Assembly (NCBI GenBank): GCA_002698425.1 | Contig: NZXU01000034.1 | Coordinates: 58,191 to 122,190 of the forward strand | Source of the DNA: Ahrensia sp. | GTDB lineage: Bacteria; Pseudomonadota; Alphaproteobacteria; Rhizobiales; Rhizobiaceae | Reading direction: 5' to 3' | Length of the DNA: 64,000 nucleotides | Part shown: positions 17,961 through 27,600 of the stretch, piece by piece | Layout: every line of letters begins with the position of its first letter | How positions within the stretch are numbered: position 1 is the first letter of the stretch | Notes under the pieces: model-generated | What the model was told of the DNA's origin: nothing | Seen by the model: only the letters and a program-made list of their open reading frames with translations | Database searches by the model: none | Program-made: the position numbers and the translations under genes

Positions 17961-18382
17961 TCGTCATCGACACGAACGTCATCTCGGAGATCGCCAAGGC
18001 CGTTCCTGACGCGAATGTCGCCGACTGGTTACGGCGTGCGGACCCGGCGGAACTCTATCTTTGCGCTCCGGTCGTCGCCGAGCTCGCCTATGGCGGACAG
18101 CGCATTCGATTGCGTGACGGCTCCAGCCGGTTTCTCGAGGCCCTCGACGGTCTGCTGGCCGGCCAGTTCAACAATCGCGTTCTGCCGTTCGATCAGGGTG
18201 CGGCGCTAAAATTCGGCGAAATTCGCGCCGCGCGCGAATCGTCAGGGCGTCCGATTTCGGTCATGGACGCGATGATCGCTGCGATCTGCGCGGCCCATGG
18301 CGCGACGCTTGCGACACGAAATGTCCCCGATTTCAATCTTCTCGAAATCGGGGTCGTCAATCCGTTCGAAGCTTTGCGATAG
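17957..18382 (+). CDS. PIN-domain toxin (FitB/VapC family)
   Basis: 141 residues, predicted Mg-dependent ribonuclease. PIN acidic residues are in place: D5 in VIDTNVISE, E in VVAELAYG, D in SVMDAMIAA and the terminal TRNVPDF. The sequence is closest in pattern to FitB (STITEL/ISEI-type N-terminus). All key residues are intact, so the toxin is probably active. RNA target unknown; members of the family cut tRNA or rRNA. Confidence 0.88.
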   Translation: MIVIDTNVISEIAKAVPDANVADWLRRADPAELYLCAPVVAELAYGGQRIRLRDGSSRFLEALDGLLAGQFNNRVLPFDQGAALKFGEIRAARESSGRPISVMDAMIAAICAAHGATLATRNVPDFNLLEIGVVNPFEALR

Positions 18383-18387
18383 CTTCC

Positions 18388-18537
18388 TCATATCCGCCCA
18401 AGCAGCACCAGGATCAGGACAATCACGAGGATCGTGCCGACGATGCCCATCGGCGCGTAGCCGAAGCGTGCGCGGGTCGGGATGGCGCCGATCAGAAGCA
18501 GGACCAGGATAATCAGAAGAATTGTGCCGACAGACAT
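18388..18537 (-). CDS. DUF3309-family small hydrophobic protein
   Basis: 49 residues: start MSVGTILLIILVLLLIG, a middle loop TRARFGYAPMG, then a second hydrophobic helix ending LVLLLGRI. This is the pattern of DUF3309 peptides that are common in alphaproteobacteria. AAGGA lies 9 nt before the ATG; another ATG two codons upstream is too close to the Shine-Dalgarno. It converges with the toxin gene. Function unknown; probably two inner-membrane helices. Confidence 0.7.
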   Translation of the reverse strand: MSVGTILLIILVLLLIGAIPTRARFGYAPMGIVGTILVIVLILVLLGRI

Positions 18538-18650
18538 GTGCATTCCTTTCGCTCTGTGTGCATCGACAACGCCGCAATGATCGCCGGGTTCCCGGAGGCG
18601 TATCCGGAACCTGCTGACGGCTGACGACGCGAATGCGATTGACTCCGTGT

Positions 18651-18676
18651 TTATGCCGAATTATGCACGTTTATGC
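18651..18676. promoter_or_regulatory. Three-fold TTATGC direct repeat, candidate DeoR-family operator
   Basis: TTATGC occurs at 18651, 18661 and 18671, an exact 10-bp period, i.e. the same face of the helix. It ends 18 nt before the DeoR-family gene start. DeoR-family regulators often bind short tandem repeats, so this is probably an autoregulatory operator. An in-frame start at 18647 was rejected because the repeat and Shine-Dalgarno lie after it. Confidence 0.6.
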
Positions 18677-18694
18677 ATGATTGAGGAATCGCAC

Positions 18695-19465
18695 ATGACA
18701 TTGCTCCCCGGCGAAAGGCTGGACCTGATCGCCAGCCGCTTGCAGCACACGGGAAAGGTGATCGCTGCGGATCTGGCGCGCGAACTCGGCGTTTCGGAAG
18801 ACACGATCCGGCGCGATCTGCGCGATCTTTCGGCCCGCGGCGTCTGCGAGCGCGTCTATGGCGGCGCATTGCGGCTGCCTGCCACCGCCGCGACGACCCT
18901 GTCGGAACGGGCCGGTCAATCGGTCGAGGCCAAGGCGGCTCTCGCCCGCGAGGCGGCGAAGTGGGTTACCGAGGGCGCTTGCGTCTTCCTCGATGCCGCC
19001 TCCACCAATCTCGCCATCGCCGATGCGCTGCCGCGCGATTACGGCCTGACCTGCATCACCAATGCGCCGCAGATCGCCAGCGCGCTGACGCTGCGCGGCG
19101 ATTGCGATGTCGTCGTTCTCGGCGGGTTGGTCGACCGGACGGTCGGCGCGGCCATCGGCGCGGAGGCGATGCGGGCGGCAAGCACTGTCCGGCCCGATAT
19201 CTGTTTCCTCGGCGCCTGCGGCGCGGATACGCAGGCCGGGATCACCGCGTTCCACGCCGAGGACGCCAGTTTCAAACGTGCGATTTCGGAAGCGAGCGCC
19301 ATCACCATCGCGCCCGTGACGACGGAGAAGATCATGACGGCCGCGCCGTTTCGGGTCATGGGACTTGCCGATTGCACCGCCATTCTCGTCGAGGCCGATA
19401 CGCCCGAAGATGCGGTCAAGGCTTTTCGGCAGGCGGGCGCCGATGTCCGGCGGTGCGCGCGATGA
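18695..19465 (+). CDS. DeoR-family transcriptional regulator
   Basis: 256 residues. The N-terminal helix-turn-helix ERLDLIASRLQHTGKVIAADLARELGVSEDTIRRDL is classic DeoR, followed by the sugar-phosphate-binding isomerase-like domain (LDAASTNLAIADAL, VVLGGLVDRTVGA, GACGADTQAGI). The effector is probably a phosphorylated sugar or related metabolite. I chose ATG 18695 because GAGGAA is 8 nt upstream and the HTH follows directly. It overlaps the MFS gene by 4 nt, so the transporter is the likely regulated partner. Confidence 0.9.
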   Translation: MTLLPGERLDLIASRLQHTGKVIAADLARELGVSEDTIRRDLRDLSARGVCERVYGGALRLPATAATTLSERAGQSVEAKAALAREAAKWVTEGACVFLDAASTNLAIADALPRDYGLTCITNAPQIASALTLRGDCDVVVLGGLVDRTVGAAIGAEAMRAASTVRPDICFLGACGADTQAGITAFHAEDASFKRAISEASAITIAPVTTEKIMTAAPFRVMGLADCTAILVEADTPEDAVKAFRQAGADVRRCAR

Positions 19466-20673
19466 GCGACGCACAGCTTCTCGGTCCGCTTCCTGGCGGC
19501 ATGGGTTACCGCACGTCCGCCCGCTGGGCGGTGTCGGCGGCGTTTTACATCAACGGTTTCGTGGTCGGGCATTGGGCGCCGAAGATCCCGGTGCTGGCCG
19601 AGCGGCTGGCGATTTCGGAATCGGTGCTGGGCGCGCTGGTCATCATGTTCGGTATTGGCGCGCTGATCGCGCTCCTGACCGGAGCGGTGCTGACGACACG
19701 TTACGGCTCCGCCGCGGTGGTGCGCTGGACATCCTATCTGCTGGTGCCCGGGCTCCTGTTCATTTCGCTGTCGCCCAATCTCCTGGCGACCGCCTTTTCC
19801 ATGCTGTGGCTCGGCGTCTTCATGGGTGCGATGGACGGGGCGATGAACGCCAACGCCGTCAGCGTCGAAAAGGCGCGCGGCTCCGCGATCATGTCGTCCT
19901 GCCACGGTTTCTGGAGCCTGGGCGGGCTGACCGGCGCGCCGCTCGGCGGCTGGATGCTGGCGCACTACGGTGAACTGGGCCACTCGCTCGGCGTGCTCGT
20001 GCTGACGGGCATCCTCGTCATCATTGCGCAGTTCTATTACATGGACGACCGCAAGCTTCTCGCCGTCGAGGACGGCGGGGAGAGCGATGGACGGAAGCCC
20101 GGACGGCTGCTCGCGATGATCCCGGCAGGCATCGGCATCTACATGCTCGGCTTTTGCGCCTTCCTGTCCTTCGTGCCGGAAGGCGCGATCCTCGATTGGA
20201 GCGCGCTCTATCTCGCCAAGGACCATGCGGCGCCCGTGGCGATCGCGGGTTACGCCTTTGCCGCCTTTTCAGCGACCATGGCGATGATGCGCTTTTTCGG
20301 CGACGCGCTGCGCAACCGGCTCGGTGACGGGAAAACATTCTTTGTCTCGGCGCTGGTCGCCTCGGCCGGTTTCGCGGTTGCCGGCCTGGCCCCGGCCCTT
20401 CCGATGGTGATTGCGGGCTTCCTGGTCTGCGGTCTCGGGCTCGCCAACATGGTGCCGATCATCTTTTCCGCCGGCGGCCGCTTTCCCGGCGTCGAGCCTG
20501 CGATCGGCATCGGCGTCGTCACCGCGTTCGGCTATTCCGGCGCGCTGACGGCTCCGGCGGTGTTGGGCTTCATTGCGGAACATACCGGGCTCGGAGCGAT
20601 CTTCGCCGGATTCTCGGTGGTCCTTGTGGTGACCGCGCTTCTTTCCCTGTCCCTGCGCGCGCTTCGCCCCTAA
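19462..20673 (+). CDS. MFS transporter, cotranscribed with DeoR regulator
   Basis: 403 residues with about 12 membrane helices, major facilitator superfamily; the fold resembles the fucose-permease-like YbjJ/FsrC group (GFVVGHWAPKIPVLAERL near the N-terminus, GFWSLGGLTGAPLGG in the middle). It starts on the overlapping ATGA of the regulator and its stop overlaps the 3' end of the convergent LysR gene by 4 nt. Substrate unknown; coupling with a DeoR regulator suggests a sugar or polyol, or its export. Confidence 0.85.
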   Translation: MSDAQLLGPLPGGMGYRTSARWAVSAAFYINGFVVGHWAPKIPVLAERLAISESVLGALVIMFGIGALIALLTGAVLTTRYGSAAVVRWTSYLLVPGLLFISLSPNLLATAFSMLWLGVFMGAMDGAMNANAVSVEKARGSAIMSSCHGFWSLGGLTGAPLGGWMLAHYGELGHSLGVLVLTGILVIIAQFYYMDDRKLLAVEDGGESDGRKPGRLLAMIPAGIGIYMLGFCAFLSFVPEGAILDWSALYLAKDHAAPVAIAGYAFAAFSATMAMMRFFGDALRNRLGDGKTFFVSALVASAGFAVAGLAPALPMVIAGFLVCGLGLANMVPIIFSAGGRFPGVEPAIGIGVVTAFGYSGALTAPAVLGFIAEHTGLGAIFAGFSVVLVVTALLSLSLRALRP

Positions 20674-21563
20674 CCGAGCGCGAGCGCGGCAAGCCGTTCG
20701 GCGAGGAAGTCATAGACGCGCCGGACCTTGGCGCTGTGGCGCAGTTCGCGATGCGAGCAGAGCCAATAGGGCAGCGGATCGATATGAAGTTCCGGAAGGA
20801 TGCGCACGAGTTCGGGCGCGCGGGCGGCGATCGCGACCTGCGCGAACCCGATCCCCGCGCCGGCCCGCAGCAATTCCCACGACGCGATCGGATGATCGGT
20901 CCTGAACACGAACGCCGCGCGCTCGCTTTCCACGCCGAGGGCCGCCATGCCGCGCAGGATCAGGTCGCCCCGGTCCTGTCCGATGACGCGATGGGAGAAG
21001 ACGTCTTCGAGCCCTGCCGGCGTACCGTGCTTTTCCAGATAGTCGCGATGGGCGAAGGCGCCCATCGCCGCGTCGTTCACCTTGCGGACGATCAAATCGT
21101 TCTGGACCGGGCGGACCATGCGGACGGCGATATCTGCGTCCCGGGCCAGCAGGTTCTGCACGGAATCGCTGGCGACGAGTTCGATCTCCAGCGCCGGTTC
21201 CTCGTCGGCGAGCGCAACGAGGATGTCCGGCAGGAGAAAGGTCGAGACGACCTCCGAAGCGGTGATGCGGATCGTGCCTTCGACCGTCGTTTCGCGGCCG
21301 GCGGCGGCCATGGCGAGACTGTCTGCGCCGGCTTGCATGGCGCGTGCTTCCTCGGCCAGCGCCAGCGCATTCTGCGTCGGTTTCATGCCGGCGCGGCCAC
21401 GCTCGAACAGCACCAGCCCGGTCAACGCCTCGAACTCGTCGATATGTCGGCCGAGCGTCGGCTGCGAGGTGCCGGTCGCGACCGCGGCGGCAGACAGCGT
21501 GCCGGCGTCGAGGACGGCGAGGAAGCTCTTGATCAGGTTCCAGTCGAAATGGCTATTATCCAT
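20670..21563 (-). CDS. LysR-family transcriptional regulator
   Basis: 297 residues. N-terminal winged HTH: WNLIKSFLAVLDAGTLSAAAVATGTSQPTLGRHIDEFEALTG in two helices, then a periplasmic-binding-like effector domain (TIRITASEVVSTFLLPDIL onwards). Divergent from the NAD-epimerase gene, the standard LysR arrangement, with 94 bp between starts. A palindrome ATTCAT-AA-ATGAAT overlaps its own start codon, which suggests autorepression. Effector unknown. Confidence 0.9.
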   Translation of the reverse strand: MDNSHFDWNLIKSFLAVLDAGTLSAAAVATGTSQPTLGRHIDEFEALTGLVLFERGRAGMKPTQNALALAEEARAMQAGADSLAMAAAGRETTVEGTIRITASEVVSTFLLPDILVALADEEPALEIELVASDSVQNLLARDADIAVRMVRPVQNDLIVRKVNDAAMGAFAHRDYLEKHGTPAGLEDVFSHRVIGQDRGDLILRGMAALGVESERAAFVFRTDHPIASWELLRAGAGIGFAQVAIAARAPELVRILPELHIDPLPYWLCSHRELRHSAKVRRVYDFLAERLAALALG

Positions 21564-21616
21564 TCATAAATGAATAGCATGCCTCCAATCTCTTTCATAT
21601 TCATCCACGAGTGAAT
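21562..21616. promoter_or_regulatory. Candidate LysR binding region with two ATTCA/TGAAT inverted repeats
   Basis: Two inverted repeats lie between the divergent genes: ATTCAT-AA-ATGAAT at 21562-21575, touching the LysR start codon, and ATTCA-N8-TGAAT at 21599-21616, which has the T-N11-A form of LysR boxes. They are 37 bp apart (start to start). The arrangement fits a LysR tetramer contacting a recognition and an activation site. Confidence 0.5.
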
Positions 21617-21657
21617 TTTCTAAATCGTCTGCATGCATTCGAACAAAGAGAAAGATC

Positions 21658-22641
21658 ATGCAGACAGTTGCCATTCTCGGAGCCGCCGGACGCAATGGCG
21701 ATGCGGTGGCGAGGGCGTTTCTCAAGGCCGGCTGGCGGGTGAAAGGCATTGCGCGCGGCGCCAAGGCGGCGGCGCTCGCGCCGGGCATCGAACCGGTCAA
21801 GGCGGATGCTTATGATCGCGCCGCGCTCACCGCCGCCTGTGCCGGCGCGGACGTCATCGTGCATACGCTCAACCCGTCCTATGACGACTGGACGAACACG
21901 GTCATGCCGCTTGCCGAGAACGTGCTGGCGGCCGCCGAAGCCGCCGGCGCGACGGTGATGATCCCCGGCAATGTCTATAATTACGGCTACGGTATCCGCC
22001 CGGACACCGGCGAGGATGCGCCAATGAGCGGCGATACAGAAAAGGCGCGGCTGCGCATCGCCATGGAAGCGCTCTACGAGCGCGCGGCGCAGGACAAGGG
22101 CGTTCGCACCATCGTCATCCGGGCCGGCGATTTTTTCGGCGGGACGCGTCCGGAAACCTGGCTCGACCTGATGATCCTGAAGGATCTGAAGAAGGACAGG
22201 TTCACATGGCCGGGCGGATGGCAGACCGTGCATGCCTTCGCCTATCTGCCGGATCTGGCCGAGGCCTTCGTGCGCGTCGCGGAGAAGCGTGACGAGACGG
22301 CGCCTTTTACGACACTGCATTTTCGCGGTCACGCGGTGACCGGCGAGGAATTCCATGTCGCGGCGGAGAAGGCGGCCGGGCGGACGCTGAAAAAGGCCGG
22401 CGCGCCGTGGCTGGTGCTGCGCGCCGTCGGCCTGTTCAACCCGGTCCTGCGCGAGATCGTGAAGATGTCCTATCTGTGGCGCGTTCCGCATTCGCTCGCC
22501 AATGCACGGCTGGAAGCGCTGATCGGCCCCGAGCCTCATACGAGGCTGGACGTGGCGCTCGCCCAGGCGACCGCCGATCTGAAGCTCGACCGGCCGGCCG
22601 GGGCGGGCCGGTCCGACACGCGCCCGGCGCTTGCCGCCTGA
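21658..22641 (+). CDS. NAD(P)-dependent epimerase/dehydratase-like oxidoreductase
   Basis: 327 residues, Rossmann protein with N-terminal dinucleotide motif GAAGRNG at residues 8-14 and DVIVHTLNPSYDDW after it, as in atypical/extended SDRs (NAD-dependent epimerase family). The usual YxxxK catalytic pair is not in a standard position, so it may be a non-catalytic or NmrA-like member. Probable target of the divergent LysR regulator. The C-terminal 15 residues are low complexity. Substrate unknown. Confidence 0.8.
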   Translation: MQTVAILGAAGRNGDAVARAFLKAGWRVKGIARGAKAAALAPGIEPVKADAYDRAALTAACAGADVIVHTLNPSYDDWTNTVMPLAENVLAAAEAAGATVMIPGNVYNYGYGIRPDTGEDAPMSGDTEKARLRIAMEALYERAAQDKGVRTIVIRAGDFFGGTRPETWLDLMILKDLKKDRFTWPGGWQTVHAFAYLPDLAEAFVRVAEKRDETAPFTTLHFRGHAVTGEEFHVAAEKAAGRTLKKAGAPWLVLRAVGLFNPVLREIVKMSYLWRVPHSLANARLEALIGPEPHTRLDVALAQATADLKLDRPAGAGRSDTRPALAA

Positions 22642-22685
22642 TCCGAATTCCCTGCGGCCTTATCGCGGCACGTTGGATTGCAGCG

Positions 22686-22717
22686 ACGCATCGCGGGAAA
22701 GACCCGCGATGCGTTTT
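22686..22717 (+). terminator. Terminator after the epimerase-like gene
   Basis: Perfect 12-bp stem, ACGCATCGCGGG (22686-22697) with its complement at 22703-22714, 5-nt loop, ending in TTTT. It separates the epimerase gene from the acs promoter region. Confidence 0.8.
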
Positions 22718-22884
22718 GGCGCGGGCGCTGCCGGGACCGGCCGGGCGATCAGCGCCGTTGGTCTAATTTACCTCTGGACACACATCGTTATAAACCGCAC
22801 ACATTACGCGTATTTGGGCATGGGGGAGGCGTATTCCGTGCCACCCGCGACACAGACAATTTGACGATTTCCGGGAGGGTTTGA

Positions 22885-24837
<1,953 letters not shown>

Positions 24838-24872
24838 GTTCAGCCCGCCACATTCCTGTCCGGTGTGACCTG

Positions 24873-24909
24873 TGGCACAGGCGGCCTATGCCGCCTGTGC
24901 CATTTTCTT
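24873..24909 (+). terminator. Terminator after acs
   Basis: 13-bp perfect stem (24873-24885 with 24890-24902, CTAT loop) followed by TTTTCTTT. Very strong Rho-independent terminator 36 nt after the acs stop. Confidence 0.88.
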
Positions 24910-24965
24910 TCCCAAACAGAAACGTGCCTTCGGCGCAGCCCAAGGCATTCCTGATGGAGAAAGAC

Positions 24966-25373
24966 ATGAAACGCATTCTTCTTGCCCTGCTCGCCGCCGC
25001 GACGGCGACGAGCGCCATGGCCGGCATCGGCGATATCCAGAGCGGCGGCGGAACCGGCCCGTTGAAGGTGAATTCCGCGATGGTCGCGATCAAGTCGCCC
25101 GCCGGCGGCCTGTGCCCGGCGCAAGCGAAACTGAAGGCCTGGATCTACACGAACAAGGCCGGCCCGGTCACCTATATGATGATCCGTCACGGCCAGGGCG
25201 CCAGCGTCCCGAAGGTGGTGAACACGAAGAAGGTCAACGGCCTCTACGTGGCCGAGATCTCCCAGACGATGGTCATCGAAACCGCGATCGACACGCAATA
25301 TCGCATCGCCGCCAAGGGCGCGGGCGATTACACGCTGTCGAACTGGGCGCCGCTCAAGGCGAATTGCGCCTGA
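24966..25373 (+). CDS. Small secreted protein of unknown function
   Basis: 135 residues with a clear Sec signal peptide, cleavage after SAMA (about residue 19). The mature part is soluble with two cysteines (in GGLCPAQAK and the C-terminal KANCA) that could form a disulfide. I do not recognise the family. An ATG at 24954 is in frame, but GGAGAAA lies just before ATG 24966, which also places the signal peptide correctly. A hairpin with T5 follows at 25376. Confidence 0.65.
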   Translation: MKRILLALLAAATATSAMAGIGDIQSGGGTGPLKVNSAMVAIKSPAGGLCPAQAKLKAWIYTNKAGPVTYMMIRHGQGASVPKVVNTKKVNGLYVAEISQTMVIETAIDTQYRIAAKGAGDYTLSNWAPLKANCA

Positions 25374-25375
25374 TA

Positions 25376-25404
25376 CCGCCCTCGCGGAACGGCGGAGCCT
25401 TTTT
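25376..25404 (+). terminator. Weak terminator after the secreted-protein gene
   Basis: CCGCC (25376-25380) pairs with GGCGG (25391-25395) over a 10-nt loop, followed after AGCC by five T. A short stem, so moderate confidence. Confidence 0.5.
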
Positions 25405-25479
25405 GGCGCCGCCCCTTGCACTCGGGCGGATAGCGCTCCACATTGGTGACGTCTTCAACAATTGAAAGGAGGTGATCCG

Positions 25480-25545
25480 ATGTCGAGTGATTCTATGGTT
25501 CCGGGACGGTCTATGCGGGTCTCACTCCGTCGGAGCAGCCTCTGA
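25480..25545 (+). CDS. Candidate 21-residue small ORF with a perfect Shine-Dalgarno
   Basis: ATG 25480 is preceded by GAAAGGAGGTGATCC (25464-25478), which is complementary to the whole 3' tail of 16S rRNA as known in proteobacteria. The ORF has 21 codons, three internal methionines and an arginine-rich end (SMRVSLRRSSL). The AAAGGAGG is so close to the start (about 8 nt) that efficient initiation is expected. The transcript would end at the hairpin 25621-25644. There is a hairpin at 25587-25602 whose right arm can instead pair with the ORF segment 25501-25511. It may be a small protein, a leader peptide or an RNA that binds ribosomes. Function unknown. Confidence 0.42.
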   Translation: MSSDSMVPGRSMRVSLRRSSL

Positions 25546-25620
25546 CGGACAGTCATCCCGCGCAACCGGATTGACGCAGACGCGTCACGGTCCGACGACC
25601 GTCCGGTTCCCGGAATTGCG

Positions 25621-25650
25621 AAGGCCGCCCGAAAGGGCGGCCTTTTCATT
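25621..25650 (+). terminator. Strong terminator of the candidate small transcript
   Basis: AAGGCCGCCC, GAAA tetraloop, GGGCGGCCTT, a perfect 10-bp stem, followed by TTCATTT. It lies 75 nt after the 21-codon ORF and 43 bp from the end of the convergent vWA gene. On the other strand it would also be followed by CGCAATT, so it is better for the + strand. Confidence 0.75.
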
Positions 25651-25687
25651 TCTAACCCTGAAAGGCCCTCGGGTCTGTCGCGGCCGG

Positions 25688-27001
25688 TCAGTTGACCAGC
25701 CTGAGACCCTTGATGTCTCGCGCGATCTCGACGAACGCTGCCTTGAGGTCGTCTTCGTCGGTGGCGTTGTAGTAAAGCTGCTGTCCGGCCGATGTGGACG
25801 CGCATTTCTTCATCAGCGTTTCAGCGCTCGAACCGGCGGCAAAGGCGATCGAGTAGATCTTGATGCCGCTGGCTTTCATCGCGGAACAGAGGTTTTCGGC
25901 ATAGGTTCCCGACCAGCTCGCGCCGTAATAGCCGGAGCAGGAATAGCCGCCGGTCTCGAATGTGTTGAACTCGCCGTCCGTCATGATGATCGCATATTTG
26001 GAGACGCCGGCCTTGTCATAGGCTTCCGGGTCGGAACCTTCCGGCCATGCCGCGGCCCATTTGGGCGACAGCATGTAATAGGACCAGGCAATGGCGAGAT
26101 GGCCGGCCGTGCAGCCGCCGGCGCTGAAAGCGTCGATCTCGGATTTCAGCGTGGCTTTTTCCTTGGTGAGCGGCACGATTTGCGCGCTCGGGCAACTGTA
26201 GTCCGACGAGGTGATCTTCGCCGAACTGGTCGCGAAGGCATCGGTATATTTCTCGGTTCCGGTCCGCTCGGCCACGCAGTCCGGATAAGTCGTCACCGTT
26301 TTGCAGTTCTTGCCCTTCTTGTTGCAGGTGGTCTTGGTAAGGCCGGTCGTCTGGATCGCGTCGATCACGGGTCCGGCGTTCACGGCCGCGGAATAGGGGA
26401 CGAGGCCGACGCGGATGCGGTCGCCTTCGCTTGCGCCGTCGAACAGCGTGTTCAGGCCGAGATTCGCGGCGTCCTTGAGCGCCGACAGCTTTGTCGGCGT
26501 GCTCCAGCCTCCGATCTTGTCGCCCATCGAACCGGTGATGTCGAGCGCCATGACGACCTCGATCTCCGTGTTGGAGAATTTGGCTTTGGATTCGGCGTCA
26601 ATGCGGTGATTGTTGTATCCGACGATGCCGGCGAAGGTCATCGGCATCATCGTATGCGCCTTGATGTCCACCGACCGGTTGACCTTGTCGACCGTGATCT
26701 TGTCGACCGTCACGGTCGCGGCCGTCAGGTTGCGATTGTCGAGATTGGCGTCGAGATATTTGCGTACCGTCGCCTCGGCGTCGTCGATCGACACGGTCCC
26801 GAGCGTCAGGTCCTGGGTCGTCGCGAGCGCGGCGGCGTCGACGGCGAATGTAAGCTTGTTGTGAACGGCGAACATGCGCGCCACGTCGATCGCGAGCGCC
26901 GATCCCATGAGAAGCGTCGTTCCCAGCACTGCGAACATGATGCCGAAATTGCCGCGACGGTCGCTGGCGAAATCCTTGATACGGTCTAAGGCGATACGCA
27001 C
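25688..27001 (-). CDS. TadG-like pilus-assembly protein with von Willebrand A domain
   Basis: 437 residues. The N-terminal TadE/TadG-type region DRRGNFGIMFAVLGTTLLMGSALAIDVARM is a membrane anchor with the RRGN motif; then a vWA domain with MIDAS start ALDITGSMGDK (DxTGS variant of DxSxS) and MTDGEFNTF. I chose GTG 27001: AGAAGGAG is 7 nt before it, and the longer ATG frames lack a Shine-Dalgarno. Several cysteine pairs sit in an insertion in the vWA domain. No other tad/cpa genes are in the window, so this is an orphan TadG, as is common in Rhizobiales. Likely exported or surface-associated. Confidence 0.8.
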   Translation of the reverse strand: MRIALDRIKDFASDRRGNFGIMFAVLGTTLLMGSALAIDVARMFAVHNKLTFAVDAAALATTQDLTLGTVSIDDAEATVRKYLDANLDNRNLTAATVTVDKITVDKVNRSVDIKAHTMMPMTFAGIVGYNNHRIDAESKAKFSNTEIEVVMALDITGSMGDKIGGWSTPTKLSALKDAANLGLNTLFDGASEGDRIRVGLVPYSAAVNAGPVIDAIQTTGLTKTTCNKKGKNCKTVTTYPDCVAERTGTEKYTDAFATSSAKITSSDYSCPSAQIVPLTKEKATLKSEIDAFSAGGCTAGHLAIAWSYYMLSPKWAAAWPEGSDPEAYDKAGVSKYAIIMTDGEFNTFETGGYSCSGYYGASWSGTYAENLCSAMKASGIKIYSIAFAAGSSAETLMKKCASTSAGQQLYYNATDEDDLKAAFVEIARDIKGLRLVN

Positions 27002-27264
27002 TGTCACACTCCTTCTGGCGCGATCATGCCGCTCGATCGGCATATCGCGTGCCACATGGGCGCGGAGACTAGTGCGGCATCCTTGTCGGATGGCTAATTT
27101 CAGGCGTTGCGGGCACGCGAACGCGAAACGAGATGAACGGCCGGTTAACGCGGTTCGGCGATTTTTCTGCGTCCGGTCAGGACTTCCGCAAGGTCTTTCA
27201 GGCGGCGTGCCGAAACAGGACTGGCAGGCGGTGATCGTGCCGATTTGGCACAGCGCGTACAGTC

Positions 27265-27480
27265 CTAGAAATCGACCGCGATTCCCTTGACCTCCCAGTC
27301 GCCATAGCGGGCGGGATCCTTGCCGCCGCGCCCGCCGATTTCCCGCTGGCGCTTTTTTTCCGCCTCGGCGAGCTCGGCACGCCGCGCCTCCGCTTCGGCC
27401 AGCGCGCGCTCGGCCGCCGGGGAAAGCTGCTTGGGTTTCGAACCGGCGTCCGGTTCAGGCGTTTCGCTTGGGTCGCTCAT
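27265..27480 (-). CDS. DUF1674 / SDHAF4-family protein
   Basis: 71 residues. The C-terminus GRGGKDPARYGDWEVKGIAVDF is the diagnostic DUF1674 signature shared with succinate dehydrogenase assembly factor 4, which helps flavinylated SdhA assemble in mitochondria. The middle is a charged, alanine/glutamate-rich helix. I chose ATG 27480; a longer in-frame start at 27543 lacks support. Divergent from htpX. A role in succinate dehydrogenase assembly is inferred by homology. Confidence 0.85.
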   Translation of the reverse strand: MSDPSETPEPDAGSKPKQLSPAAERALAEAEARRAELAEAEKKRQREIGGRGGKDPARYGDWEVKGIAVDF

Positions 27481-27600
27481 CGTTTTTTCGTCTTTGCCGC
27501 CGCTTCGGCGTTCTCGGTTGAAAACAGGCTTGCGCGCACACACTATTATAGGCCTGATGCGCCGGAATCCAGCATGGCGCCCCTATTGGAGTGACTGTCG

